Source: Streptomyces sp. V1I1 (GTDB lineage: Bacteria; Actinomycetota; Actinomycetes; Streptomycetales; Streptomycetaceae). Taken from it: a DNA stretch of 64,000 nt. Positions 26,255 through 34,147 of this stretch are shown here, in pieces. The stretch covers positions 7,291,001 to 7,355,000 of the forward strand of contig NZ_JAUSZH010000001.1 in the NCBI RefSeq assembly GCF_030817355.1, in the 5' to 3' direction. The position numbers and the translations under genes are program-made. The notes below the pieces were generated by a model, which saw only the letters and a list, made by a program, of their open reading frames with translations, did not search any database and was not told the DNA's origin. Every line of letters starts with the position of its first letter. Position 1 is the stretch's first letter.

Positions 26255-26329
26255 GGGCAAACCCTAGGGCGCGGAGGCACGGGTTAGTCTCGGGACACCT
26301 GTACACCGTCGAGATGGGAGTGCCCCTCA

Positions 26330-26881
26330 ATGGACACCGCACCGGCCCGGGACTCCGGCGAGCTCACCTACCGTGACGCGATCGAGGCCGATGTGCCCGC
26401 GCTCGTCCCGCTGATCGAGTCCGCGTACCGAGGCGATGCGAGCCGCACCGGCTGGACCACCGAGGCGGACATTCTCGACGGACAGCGCACCGACCCGGAA
26501 GGCGTCCTGGAGGTCATCAATGCCGCCGGCAGCACCCTCCTCATAGTGGAGCGTGACGGCGAGCCGATCGCCTGCTGCCAGCTGGAGCACCGCGGTGAGT
26601 CCGTGTACTTCGGCATGTTCGCCGTCCGCCCCGAGCTGCAGGGCGGAGGCCTCGGCCGCCGGATCATCACGGAGGCGGAGCGCACCGCGCGCGAGCGCTG
26701 GGGTGCGCGCGAGATGCACATGACCGTTATCTCGGTACGGGACGAGCTGATCGCCTGGTACGAGCGCCGCGGCTATCGCCGTACGGGAAAGCTGAGCCCC
26801 TTCCCGTACGGCGACGAGCGCTTCGGCATCCCGCAGCGCGACGATCTCGCCTTCGAGCTGCTGGTGAAGGAACTGTCCTAG
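26330..26881 (+). CDS. GNAT-family N-acetyltransferase
   Basis: A 183-residue acetyl-CoA-dependent acetyltransferase. The fold begins LTYRDAIEADVPALVPLI, with the acetyl-CoA loop FGMFAVRPELQGGGLGRRIITEAE near residues 98-121 (Q/RxxGxG/A type) and the terminal YERRGYRRTGK strand. The N-acyl acceptor is unknown. The ATG at 26330 has GGGAG nine bases upstream. A 14-bp tandem array starts 8 bp after its TAG stop. Confidence 0.9.
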   Translation: MDTAPARDSGELTYRDAIEADVPALVPLIESAYRGDASRTGWTTEADILDGQRTDPEGVLEVINAAGSTLLIVERDGEPIACCQLEHRGESVYFGMFAVRPELQGGGLGRRIITEAERTARERWGAREMHMTVISVRDELIAWYERRGYRRTGKLSPFPYGDERFGIPQRDDLAFELLVKELS

Positions 26882-26888
26882 GAGGACG

Positions 26889-26986
26889 GACCCGCGAACA
26901 GGGACCCGCGAACAGGGACCCGCGAACAGGGACCCGCGAACAGGGACCCGCGAACAGGGACCCGCGAACACGGTCCCGAGAACAGG
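26889..26986 (+). repeat. 14-bp tandem array, six perfect core copies plus one degenerate
   Basis: The unit GACCCGCGAACAGG repeats with exact 14-bp spacing from 26889. Copies 1-5 are identical, copy 6 differs at the last two bases, and copy 7 (26973-26986) is diverged. GGGACC (26957-26962) and GGTCCC (26972-26977) can pair as a hairpin at its distal end. It fills nearly the whole gap between the convergent GNAT and GDPD genes, so it may act as terminator DNA and should be length-variable between strains. Confidence 0.92.
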
Positions 26987-26990
26987 GTCC

Positions 26991-27674
26991 TCAGGCCGTG
27001 AACCGGCCGGTGCGCCGGATCTCGGGGAAGTCGGTGGTCGCGCCGTCGAGTTCGAGGGCGCGCACCAGCCGCAGATGCTCCTGGGTGTTCACCACCCAGC
27101 CGATCACCTGAAGGCCTTCGCCGTGCGCGTGCTCGACGGTCTCCAGGGTCAGCCTGCGGATGTTCAGCGCGAGGGAGGCGGCGCCCACCGCCTTGGCACG
27201 GTCCACGACGTCGGCGCCCCAGCGGCCGGCGATGAGCACCGTCCGTACACCGGGCACCAGACCCGCGATCTCGGCGACCGCGTCGTCGTGGAAAGACGAC
27301 ACCTCGACGCGGTGCACGAGATCGCGGCTGAGCATCACCTCGGCCAGTGCCCGGGCCGCGGCCACGTCCTTGATCTCCGCCTGGAGCGGTGCCCGCACGG
27401 CGTCGAGTACCTCCTCGAAGACCGGCACCCGCTCGCCGCTGCCCGCGTCGAGCTCCCGCAGCTCGGCGAGGGTCTTGTCGGCGATCGGACCCTTTCCGTC
27501 GGTCGTACGGTCCACGTCGGCGTCGTGCATGACGGCGAGCGCGCCGTCCTTGGTGAGATGCAGATCCAGTTCGATGGCGTCCATTCCGGCCTGTTCGGCG
27601 CGGACGAAGGAGCGCAGGGTGTTCTCCGGCTCGACGCCCATGACCCCGCGATGACCGATGGTGAGGAAAGTCAA
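26991..27674 (-). CDS. Glycerophosphodiester phosphodiesterase (GDPD)
   Basis: A 227-residue TIM-barrel phosphodiesterase hydrolysing glycerophosphodiesters to glycerol-3-phosphate and an alcohol. The N-terminal GHRGVMGVEPENTLRSF carries the catalytic His-Arg and metal Glu, and MDAIELDLHLTKDGALAVMHD carries the second His. The C-terminal QVIGWVVNTQEHLRLV is typical. There is no signal peptide in the chosen version, so it is cytosolic. A TTG at 27674 is used because the protein then begins LTFLTIGHRG as in relatives and GGAAG lies upstream; an ATG at 27716 is possible. A small membrane-protein gene ends 70 bp upstream. Confidence 0.9.
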   Translation of the reverse strand: MTFLTIGHRGVMGVEPENTLRSFVRAEQAGMDAIELDLHLTKDGALAVMHDADVDRTTDGKGPIADKTLAELRELDAGSGERVPVFEEVLDAVRAPLQAEIKDVAAARALAEVMLSRDLVHRVEVSSFHDDAVAEIAGLVPGVRTVLIAGRWGADVVDRAKAVGAASLALNIRRLTLETVEHAHGEGLQVIGWVVNTQEHLRLVRALELDGATTDFPEIRRTGRFTA

Positions 27675-27744
27675 GATTTTCTCGCTTCCGTCGACGGCGG
27701 CTCCCGCGAGGCGCATCCCGGCAGCCGCGCGGCAATCACGCAGC

Positions 27745-27870
27745 CTAACGGCCCGCCTCCGCGATGGGACCGGTCTCGCGAGGGGGAGTGGAGTGGTCCG
27801 CTCTGGCCCCCGCGATCCCCAGGACGAAACCGGTGATGAGGGCTGCGACAAGGACGGCACGGGTACTCAC
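27745..27870 (-). CDS. Small 41-residue membrane-type protein
   Basis: A short ORF starting at GTG 27868-27870 with GGAG nine bases upstream. The product begins MSTRAVLVAALITGFVLGI, a basic start and a single hydrophobic helix, followed by a polar tail of about 20 residues with Arg, Asp, His and Pro. It could be a single-pass membrane peptide or a short exported peptide. It precedes GDPD on the same strand by 70 bp and would be co-transcribed. No family is recognised. Confidence 0.55.
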   Translation of the reverse strand: MSTRAVLVAALITGFVLGIAGARADHSTPPRETGPIAEAGR

Positions 27871-28101
27871 GCGGTAAGGCTCCGGGAGAGGTGGGCGAGA
27901 GGGCGGACCCCTCGTCCTACCCATGGCGGGCCGCCCGCAGCCGGCCGCGTCACCCGCCCGTGGGCGCGTCCTGTGCGGCTTGACGCGAGGTCGCGCTCAG
28001 CCGACGGGGTGGTCGAAGCAATCGCCCGAACGACCCGCGGCCGCAAAACTTTCGGTGATCATGGGGTGAGTCAGGATAATCTCCCAAGGTCCCACTTGTA
28101 C

Positions 28102-28145
28102 GGGAGAACCACACACAGATACGGTGTCTTGACGCGAGGTTCTCC
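28102..28145 (+). promoter_or_regulatory. Nested inverted repeats in the DUF6421 leader
   Basis: GGAGAACC (28103-28110) pairs with GGTTCTCC (28138-28145) across a 27-nt interval that itself holds ACAC/GTGT arms and a TTGACG hexamer. The right arm ends just before the GAAGGAAG ribosome binding site. It may be an mRNA leader structure or paired operator half-sites. Confidence 0.5.
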
Positions 28146-28160
28146 TGTGAAGGAAGTGAC

Positions 28161-29558
28161 ATGACGGAAATTCTTGTGCAGACCGCTGCCCCAGAGGGCA
28201 TATCCCAAACCGCCCGGGTGATCGACCACCCGGCATGGCCGACGCTCAAGAATGCCGTCGAGGAGATCCGCCCCTGGCAGTCCAAGGACGGCTCCATCGA
28301 CTTCGACGCCGAGGGCGCCCCCGCCCGCGTCTCTGCCGAAGCCGCGCTCGACCGCGTGATCGACGCCGTGGAGGAGCTCGCCCCGCTGCTCCCGCACGAC
28401 GCCGCATACCACCGCGCGCTCGTCGCGGATCTGCACAAGTGGGCCGACAGCGGCTTCGACGTCCCCGACTTCCTGGACTCGCTGCTCGCCTTCCAGCCCG
28501 CCGCCACACGCGCCGACGGTCTGCAGCACCTGGTCCTCTTCCCCATGTACACGCAGAACGGCAACCCGGACCGCAACCTCGAAGCGGTCGTGCTGCGCAT
28601 GGTCTGGCCCGAGTGGCTCGCCGAGCTGGAGCGCACCCGCTACGACAACCCCCTCTTCTGCGGCATCACCTTCGAGGGCTTCACCGCGGGCTACGACACC
28701 AACTCCGCGGTCCTCTTCCCGGAGACCATCGCCGTGCGCGAAGCCCCCGAGCGATTCACCTGGGGCGGCATCTTCTGCGACCGCGAGGCCGCCCGTTTTC
28801 GCGCCGTCACCACGGAGGCCGTACGCATCCTCGGCCTCGAACTCCCTGACGACATCCGGGAGATGATCGGCGACCAGTCGCGCTGCGAGCAGGCCTTCGT
28901 ACTCTGGGACATGGTCCACGACCGCACCCACAGCCACGGCGACCTGCCCTTCGACCCGTTCATGATCAAGCAGCGCCAGCCGTTCTGGATGTACGGCCTG
29001 GAGGAGCTGCGCTGCGACCTCACCGCCTTCAAGGAGGCCGTGAAGCTGGAGGCCGAAGGCAACCAGCACGGCCGTGATGTGCAGTACGCGGTGCTGTTCG
29101 ACCGGATGTTCCGCTTCCCGGTCACGGGTGACCGGGTGCGCAACTACGACGGGCTCGGCGGCCAGCTGCTCTTTGCGTACCTCCACAAGCACGATGTGGT
29201 GCGCTGGACCGACAACACCCTGAAGATCGACTGGGAGCGCGCGCCGCAGGTCACCAACCAGCTCTGCGCCGAGATCGAGAAGCTCTACCGCGACGGCATC
29301 GACCGCCCCAAGCTGGTCCACTGGTTCGCCGCGTACGACCTGGTCTCGAGCTACCTCGCACCGCACCCCGGCTCGCGCTGGGCCAAGGGCCCGGACGCCC
29401 TCGATCTGTCACAGCCTCCGCGCAAGCTCGTCGACGACGTGCTTCCTGACGAGTTTCCGCTCAGCATGTTCTATGAGGCGCTCTCCAAGAAGCTGAAGTC
29501 CGTGATCGCCTCCACCAAGGGGATCACCGCGGAGACTGCTGAGCGGGTGGCTGCGTGA
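28161..29558 (+). CDS. DUF6421 family protein
   Basis: A 465-residue soluble protein conserved across actinomycetes, with no characterised function that I know. It is rich in aromatic and acidic residues (for example FWMYGLEELRCDLTAFKEA and MVHDRTHSHGDLPFDPFMIKQ, where clustered His and Asp could form a metal site). No signal peptide or membrane span is seen. The ATG at 28161 has GAAGGAAG upstream. It is the first gene of a tight operon with an SDR (26-bp gap to its ATG) and a threonine-aldolase-type enzyme (overlap), so a shared metabolic role in an amino-acid or hydroxy-acid pathway is inferred. Confidence 0.85.
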   Translation: MTEILVQTAAPEGISQTARVIDHPAWPTLKNAVEEIRPWQSKDGSIDFDAEGAPARVSAEAALDRVIDAVEELAPLLPHDAAYHRALVADLHKWADSGFDVPDFLDSLLAFQPAATRADGLQHLVLFPMYTQNGNPDRNLEAVVLRMVWPEWLAELERTRYDNPLFCGITFEGFTAGYDTNSAVLFPETIAVREAPERFTWGGIFCDREAARFRAVTTEAVRILGLELPDDIREMIGDQSRCEQAFVLWDMVHDRTHSHGDLPFDPFMIKQRQPFWMYGLEELRCDLTAFKEAVKLEAEGNQHGRDVQYAVLFDRMFRFPVTGDRVRNYDGLGGQLLFAYLHKHDVVRWTDNTLKIDWERAPQVTNQLCAEIEKLYRDGIDRPKLVHWFAAYDLVSSYLAPHPGSRWAKGPDALDLSQPPRKLVDDVLPDEFPLSMFYEALSKKLKSVIASTKGITAETAERVAA

Positions 29559-29584
29559 GCTCTCGTACGGAGGAGACTGGGACC

Positions 29585-30340
29585 ATGAACGGAAACAGCA
29601 GCAGTCGGCTGGAGGGCGCCGTGGTCGCGGTCGCCGGAGCGGCGGGCCCGGCGGGCCGGGCCGCCCTGCTGCGGCTGGCCGAGGCCGGTGCGACAGTCGT
29701 GGCCTCCGACGCGGATCCCGGGCGGCTGGCCGAGGCCGTCGACGCCGCTCGGTACGCGCACGGCGGCGCGACCGTCACCGGGGACACCGTCGACCTGCTC
29801 GATCTGAACGCCACCCGGGAGTGGGCGGACAAGACCGAGAAGGAGTTCGGCAGGATCGACGGTCTGGTCCATCTCGTCGGCGGCTGGCGCGGCGGCGCCA
29901 CCTTCGCCGAGACCGACCTCGCCGACTGGCAGCTCCTCGAGAAGCTGCTGATCCGCACGGTCCAGCACACCTCGCTCGCCTTCCACGACGGGCTGCTACG
30001 CAGCGACCGTGGCCGTTTTGTGCTGATCAGCGCGGCCGGCGCCAGCAAGCCGACTGCGGGCAACGCCGCGTACTCCGCGTCCAAGGCGGCGGCCGAGGCG
30101 TGGACGCTCGCGCTTGCCGACTCCTTCCGCAAGGCGGGGGGCGAGGAGGGGCCGAAGGCCGCGGCTGCGATCCTGGTCGTCAAGGCACTGGTGCACGACG
30201 CCATGCGCGCCGAGCGCCCGAATGCGAAGTTCGCGGGCTTCACCGACGTGACGGAACTGGCCGAGGCCATCGCCGGAGTCTGGGACCGGCCCGCCCGGGA
30301 AGCGAATGGACAGCGCCTGTGGCTGACCCCCAAACCGTGA
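29585..30340 (+). CDS. Short-chain dehydrogenase/reductase in the DUF6421 operon
   Basis: A 251-residue classical SDR. The cofactor loop AVAGAAGPAGRAAL is a variant of TGxxxGxG, ASDAD suggests NAD preference, HLVGG replaces NNAG, and the active site shows ISAAGASK with AAYSASKAAAEAW, so the Ser-Tyr-Lys triad is intact. The ATG at 29585 has GGAGGAG nine bases upstream; a GTG overlapping the previous stop at 29555 is an alternative. The 3' end overlaps the threonine-aldolase start, which indicates coupling. The substrate is unknown. Confidence 0.9.
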   Translation: MNGNSSSRLEGAVVAVAGAAGPAGRAALLRLAEAGATVVASDADPGRLAEAVDAARYAHGGATVTGDTVDLLDLNATREWADKTEKEFGRIDGLVHLVGGWRGGATFAETDLADWQLLEKLLIRTVQHTSLAFHDGLLRSDRGRFVLISAAGASKPTAGNAAYSASKAAAEAWTLALADSFRKAGGEEGPKAAAAILVVKALVHDAMRAERPNAKFAGFTDVTELAEAIAGVWDRPAREANGQRLWLTPKP

Positions 30341-31398
30341 AGACCGACGCCCGACGCCATCACGACCCCGAGGTACGCGGCTTCGCCAGCGACAACTACG
30401 CGGGCGCGCACCCCGAGATCCTCGCGGCGCTCGCCGTCGCCAACGGCGGTCACCAGGTCGCCTATGGCGAGGACGTGTACACCGAGCACCTCCAGCGGGT
30501 CATGCACAGCCACTTCGGGCCGACGGCCGAGGCCTTCCCGGTCTTCAACGGCACGGGCTCCAACGTCACGGCGCTCCAGGCGCTCACCGACCGCTGGGGC
30601 GCGGTGATCTGCGCCGAGACCGCGCACATCAACGTCGACGAGGGCGGCGCGCCGGAGCGGATGGGCGGGCTGAAGCTGCTGACCGTACCGACCCCGGACG
30701 GGAAGCTCACGCCAGAGCTCATCGACCGGCAGGCGTACGGCTGGGACGACGAGCACCGGGCGATGCCGCAGGTCGTGTCGATCACCCAGAACACCGAGCT
30801 GGGCACGGTTTACACGCCCGACGAGATCCGCGCGATCTGCGCGCACGCCCACGAGCGGGGCATGAAGGTCCATCTGGACGGGGCCCGGATAGCGAACGCC
30901 GCGGCGTCGCTGGACGTCCCCATGCGGACCTTCACCAATGCCGTCGGAGTCGATGTGCTCTCCTTCGGCGGTACCAAGAACGGCATGCTGTTCGGCGAGG
31001 CCGTCGTCGTCCTCAACCCGGACGCCGTGAGCCATATGAAGCATCTGCGGAAGATGTCGATGCAGCTCGCCTCCAAGATGCGCTTCGTATCGGTGCAGTT
31101 GGAGGCCCTGCTGGCGCGCGATCTGTGGCTGCGCAACGCCCGGCACGCCAACACCATGGCCCAGCGGCTGGCCGCGGGCGTCCGCGGCGTCGACGGTGTG
31201 GAGATCCTCTACCCCGTCCAGGCCAACGCCGTCTTCGCGCGCCTCCCGCACGATGTGAGCGAGCGGCTGCAGAAGCGCTTCCGCTTCTACTTCTGGAACG
31301 AGGCGGCCGGAGACGTCCGCTGGATGTGCTCCTTCGACACCACCGAGGACGATGTGGACGCCTTCGTGCAGGCGCTGAAGGAAGAGATGGCCAAGTAG
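30319..31398 (+). CDS. Low-specificity L-threonine aldolase-type PLP enzyme
   Basis: A 359-residue fold-type I PLP enzyme cleaving beta-hydroxy amino acids, typically threonine or allo-threonine to glycine and acetaldehyde. It has GFASDNYAGAHPEILAAL, the FNGTGSNVTALQAL cofactor phosphate site, AHINVDEGGAPE, QNTELGTVYTPDEI, HLDGARIANAA (Asp for the pyridine nitrogen) and the Schiff-base Lys220 in SFGGTKNGMLFGEAV. The GTG at 30319 is used; GTG 30337 overlaps the SDR stop as GTGA and is a serious alternative. A strong terminator follows. Confidence 0.92.
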   Translation: MADPQTVKTDARRHHDPEVRGFASDNYAGAHPEILAALAVANGGHQVAYGEDVYTEHLQRVMHSHFGPTAEAFPVFNGTGSNVTALQALTDRWGAVICAETAHINVDEGGAPERMGGLKLLTVPTPDGKLTPELIDRQAYGWDDEHRAMPQVVSITQNTELGTVYTPDEIRAICAHAHERGMKVHLDGARIANAAASLDVPMRTFTNAVGVDVLSFGGTKNGMLFGEAVVVLNPDAVSHMKHLRKMSMQLASKMRFVSVQLEALLARDLWLRNARHANTMAQRLAAGVRGVDGVEILYPVQANAVFARLPHDVSERLQKRFRFYFWNEAAGDVRWMCSFDTTEDDVDAFVQALKEEMAK

Positions 31399-31421
31399 CC
31401 TCGGATATTGCATAGGTATGT

Positions 31422-31454
31422 GGCCGACCGGAAAATGATTGACTCCGGTCGGCC
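31422..31454 (+). terminator. Terminator of the DUF6421-SDR-aldolase operon
   Basis: A perfect 10-bp stem GGCCGACCGG / CCGGTCGGCC with a 13-nt AT-rich loop, 23 bp after the aldolase stop, followed by GCTTCCTT. Confidence 0.85.
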
Positions 31455-31467
31455 GCTTCCTTAGGGT
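31439..31467 (+). promoter_or_regulatory. Promoter of the transglutaminase-like gene, embedded in the terminator
   Basis: TTGACT (31439-31444, in the terminator loop) and TAGGGT (31462-31467) are 17 bp apart. The ATG at 31476 lies 8 bp after the -10, which predicts a leaderless or nearly leaderless mRNA. Confidence 0.6.
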
Positions 31468-31475
31468 CGGCGGGC

Positions 31476-32054
31476 ATGGAGCTGATCCAGCAGAACCCTG
31501 AACTGGCCGCGTATCTCGCCGCCGACGAGGCGATCGACCATGAAAACCCGCTGGTACGGGAGACGGCCCGCCGCCTGCGTACCGAAGTCGCCGGTGTATA
31601 CGCATACGCCAAGGCGGCCTTCGAGTTCGTGCGCGACACCATCCCGCACTCGCACGATGCGGGGGACATGCGCGTCACCTGGCGCGCCTCGGACGTGCTG
31701 GAGCAGCGGACCGGCATCTGCTACGCCAAAGCCCACGCGCTGACCGCGCTGCTGCGCGCGGAAGGCATCCCTTCCGCCCTGTGCTACCAGCGACTGGGTG
31801 TCATCCACGGGCTCGTGGCCGTGCAACTGCCGGGGCGGGGGCGGTGATCGCGGCAGGATCCGCGCGGGAACAAGCCCGGAGTCGACGCGCAGTTCTCCCT
31901 CGATGTGGAGCGGCTGGCCTTTCCGGTGCAATCGGGGTCCAATGATTTAGACTATCCGGTACTCTATGCTGCACCACACCCGGCCGTGCTCCAAGCGCTC
32001 CAGACCGCGTCGGACCGCGAGTCGCTCTGGCTCCAACTCCCCACCGAACTGTGA
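31476..32054 (+). pseudogene. Transglutaminase-like cysteine protein interrupted by an in-frame TGA
   Basis: The frame runs 192 codons from ATG 31476 to TGA 32052-32054 with a single internal TGA at codon 124 (31845-31847). Before it lie the transglutaminase-core motifs: TGICYAKAHALTALLRA with Cys82 and VIHGLVAVQLPG with His111. After it, in the same frame, come QDPRGNKPGVDAQFSLD with the expected catalytic Asp and the normal C-terminus LYAAPHPAVLQALQ. Relatives have Trp at the stop position, so a TGG to TGA change is the simplest reading. The 123-residue truncated product lacks the Asp. A promoter lies just upstream and the B3/B4 gene 13 bp downstream. Confidence 0.85.
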
Positions 32055-32067
32055 GGCATCCCCGACC

Positions 32068-32769
32068 ATGACGCTCACACTCACCGTCTCCGACGAGGTC
32101 AGGGACCTCGCGCCCGGCTTCGTCCATCTCGCGGTCGAGGCGCGCGGCCTGGTCAACGGGCCCAGCAACGCCGACAGTTCGGCCCTGCTCGACGACGCCG
32201 CCCGCCGGCTCGCCGAGCGCCTGGACGGACGTGCCCCGCACGAGGACCCCCACATGGCCGCCTGGCGCGCCGCGTACTCCGCCTTCGGCGCCAAGCCCTC
32301 CCGTACCCGCAACTCCGCCGAGGCGCTGGCCAAGCGGGCGCTCGCCGACGGCGGGCTGCCGCGCATCAATGTGCTGGTCGACCTCTACAACGCGATCAGC
32401 GTGGCCCATCTGGTCCCGGTCGGCGGCGAGGACACCGACCACATCAAGGGCGGGATGCGGCTCGTACGCGCCACCGGCCAGGAGCCGTTCGTCACCGTCG
32501 CGGGCGGCGAGGAGACCGTGGAGCACCCGGACGCCGGCGAGGTCGTCTGGGCCGACGACGAAGGCGTCACCTGCCGGCGCTGGAACTGGCGTCAGGGAGT
32601 ACGCACCCGGCTCACCGAGGAGTCGGTGAACGCGCTCTTCCTGCTGGAGGGCATGGCCCCCATGACGACCGGCGAGCTCGAGGCCGCAGCCGCCGAACTC
32701 GCCGAGTCGCTGGAGAAGTTGAGCCCCGGAGCGCGGATCACCGTCCGCCCGCCACAGGCAGGGGTGTGA
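32068..32769 (+). CDS. B3/B4 domain protein
   Basis: A 233-residue protein with the B3/B4 domain known from the beta subunit of phenylalanyl-tRNA synthetase, here as a stand-alone unit. It shows the typical AWRAAYSAFGAKPSRTRNSAEALAKR (residues about 69-94), LPRINVLVDLYNAISV and EVVWADDEGVTCRRWNWRQ segments. Stand-alone members are thought to bind or edit aminoacyl-tRNA-like ligands or free amino acids, but function is open. The ATG at 32068 follows GAGG at 11-nt spacing. It lies 13 bp after the interrupted transglutaminase gene and was probably its operon partner. The stop is only 4 bp from the convergent PlsC gene. Confidence 0.85.
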   Translation: MTLTLTVSDEVRDLAPGFVHLAVEARGLVNGPSNADSSALLDDAARRLAERLDGRAPHEDPHMAAWRAAYSAFGAKPSRTRNSAEALAKRALADGGLPRINVLVDLYNAISVAHLVPVGGEDTDHIKGGMRLVRATGQEPFVTVAGGEETVEHPDAGEVVWADDEGVTCRRWNWRQGVRTRLTEESVNALFLLEGMAPMTTGELEAAAAELAESLEKLSPGARITVRPPQAGV

Positions 32770-32773
32770 CGTT

Positions 32774-33496
32774 TCAGCCGGCCTCGCGGACTTCGGCCGG
32801 AGTCGGCGCCGTACCCCCGAGGTGCGCGGGCACCCACCAGGTGTCGCTCGCGTCCTTGGGGCGTACGGGATAGGCGCGCTGCGCGGCTTCGAGAAGCTCC
32901 TGCACCCGCTCGCGCAGCCGCCGCGTGATCGCGCCCGCGTACTGGTCGGCCGGAGCCTCCACGGGCTCGCCCACCCGGATCGTCACCGGGATGTGGCTGC
33001 GTCTGAAGTTGCGCGGGCGGCCCTTCGTCCAGATCCGCTGGGTGCCCCACAGCGCCATCGGAATCAGCGGAACGCCGGCCTCCTGGGCCAGCCGCGCCGC
33101 ACCCGACTTGAAGGACTTGAGGGTGAACGACTGGGAGATCGTCGCCTCGGGGAAGACACCGATGATCTCGCCCGAGCGCAGCGAGTCCAGCGCGTGCGAG
33201 TAGGCCGCCTCACCCTGCTTGCGGTCCACCGGAATGTGCTTCATGCCGCGCATCAGCGGGCCGGAGATCCTGTGCCGGAAGACGGAGTCCTTCGCCATGA
33301 AGCGCACCAGGCGCCTCTGGGGCAGCGCCGCGAGGCCGGTGAAGATGAAGTCCAGATAGCTGATGTGATTGCTGACCAGCACAGCACCGCCAGAGCGCGG
33401 GATGTTCTCCGATCCCTGAGTGTCGATCTTCAGGTCCAGCGCCTTGAACAGCGTGAGAGCGGCGCCGACGACCGGCCGATAGACGAGCTCTGCCAT
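32774..33496 (-). CDS. 1-acyl-sn-glycerol-3-phosphate acyltransferase (PlsC family)
   Basis: A 240-residue membrane-associated acyltransferase of phospholipid synthesis. The HX4D motif is in VSNHISYLDFIF, the glycerophosphate motif is FPEATISQSF, and IPMALWGTQRIW is motif IV. A hydrophobic N-terminal segment may anchor it. It transfers an acyl group to lysophosphatidic acid or a related acceptor. It is monocistronic, convergent with the B3/B4 gene. Confidence 0.92.
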   Translation of the reverse strand: MAELVYRPVVGAALTLFKALDLKIDTQGSENIPRSGGAVLVSNHISYLDFIFTGLAALPQRRLVRFMAKDSVFRHRISGPLMRGMKHIPVDRKQGEAAYSHALDSLRSGEIIGVFPEATISQSFTLKSFKSGAARLAQEAGVPLIPMALWGTQRIWTKGRPRNFRRSHIPVTIRVGEPVEAPADQYAGAITRRLRERVQELLEAAQRAYPVRPKDASDTWWVPAHLGGTAPTPAEVREAG

Positions 33497-33656
33497 CTGG
33501 AGAGGGCCCTTCTGTTGTGCCCGGGGAGGGTTCTCCCGGCGGAAGTTACGCAGCCGTAGGTTTTCGGCATTGGGCAGATCGTGCCGTATACGCGGCGTGC
33601 TGACCAGTCCTGGCGCCTTGGGCGGGCGAGATTCTTCTCACGCCGTTCTTGTCACA

Positions 33657-34073
33657 TCATGAGCGGACAGCAGTCGCCCGGCGCAGCACCAGATGCATCT
33701 CGCACCCCAGGCAGTACCCGAATACGGCGTTGAGGAACGCGGCGGCCAGGGCGCATCCGGTCGCGACGAGAGCGAGCCACGACGGTCCCCAGAAATACCC
33801 GACCAGCCCGATCAGGGCGAAGGCCAGCCCCACACCCTGCGCGAACCGCGGCGGCACGGGCGACTCCAGCTCCGCCGGCGGCCCGAGCCTCGGCCGTACC
33901 GCGGTGCGGAAGAGCCATCCGTACGGAGAACGCTGCACGCCGAATGCAGCACCCGCGGCGAAGCAGAGCGCCTGCCAGGCGAGCAGGGCGCCGCTGCCCG
34001 TGACGAGAACGCTGGCGAGTACGACCGTGGTGACGGCGGCCCCGAAACGCGGCCCCCTGACGTCGATGTCCAT
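33657..34073 (-). CDS. DUF4395 membrane protein
   Basis: A 138-residue protein with about four hydrophobic helices and a Cys pair in FGYCLGCEMHLVL near the C-terminus. DUF4395 proteins often neighbour thioredoxins. Here a thioredoxin-fold gene is divergently placed 74 bp away, which suggests they form a membrane redox pair, possibly with the CLGC cysteines as thioredoxin partner. The ATG at 34073 has GAGGG upstream. Confidence 0.88.
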   Translation of the reverse strand: MDIDVRGPRFGAAVTTVVLASVLVTGSGALLAWQALCFAAGAAFGVQRSPYGWLFRTAVRPRLGPPAELESPVPPRFAQGVGLAFALIGLVGYFWGPSWLALVATGCALAAAFLNAVFGYCLGCEMHLVLRRATAVRS

Positions 34074-34147
34074 GCCCTCAGCATCGCGCAGCGGATCCGC
34101 GGTGCGGGCGCGGGAATCTTTACGGTCCTGTGAACGCTGCACAGGGG

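Noticed and set aside
26889-26986. CRISPR-like array
   Set aside because: The units are directly abutting 14-bp tandem copies with no spacers and there are no cas genes in the window.
29524-31605. A 693-codon minus-strand frame over the SDR and threonine aldolase genes
   Set aside because: Both plus-strand genes have full catalytic motifs and RBS sites; the frame is open only because of codon-position GC bias.
31845-31847. Selenocysteine or stop-codon recoding at the internal TGA
   Set aside because: Relatives have Trp here, the position is not a redox site, and no SECIS-like element was recognised downstream; mutation or sequence error is simpler.
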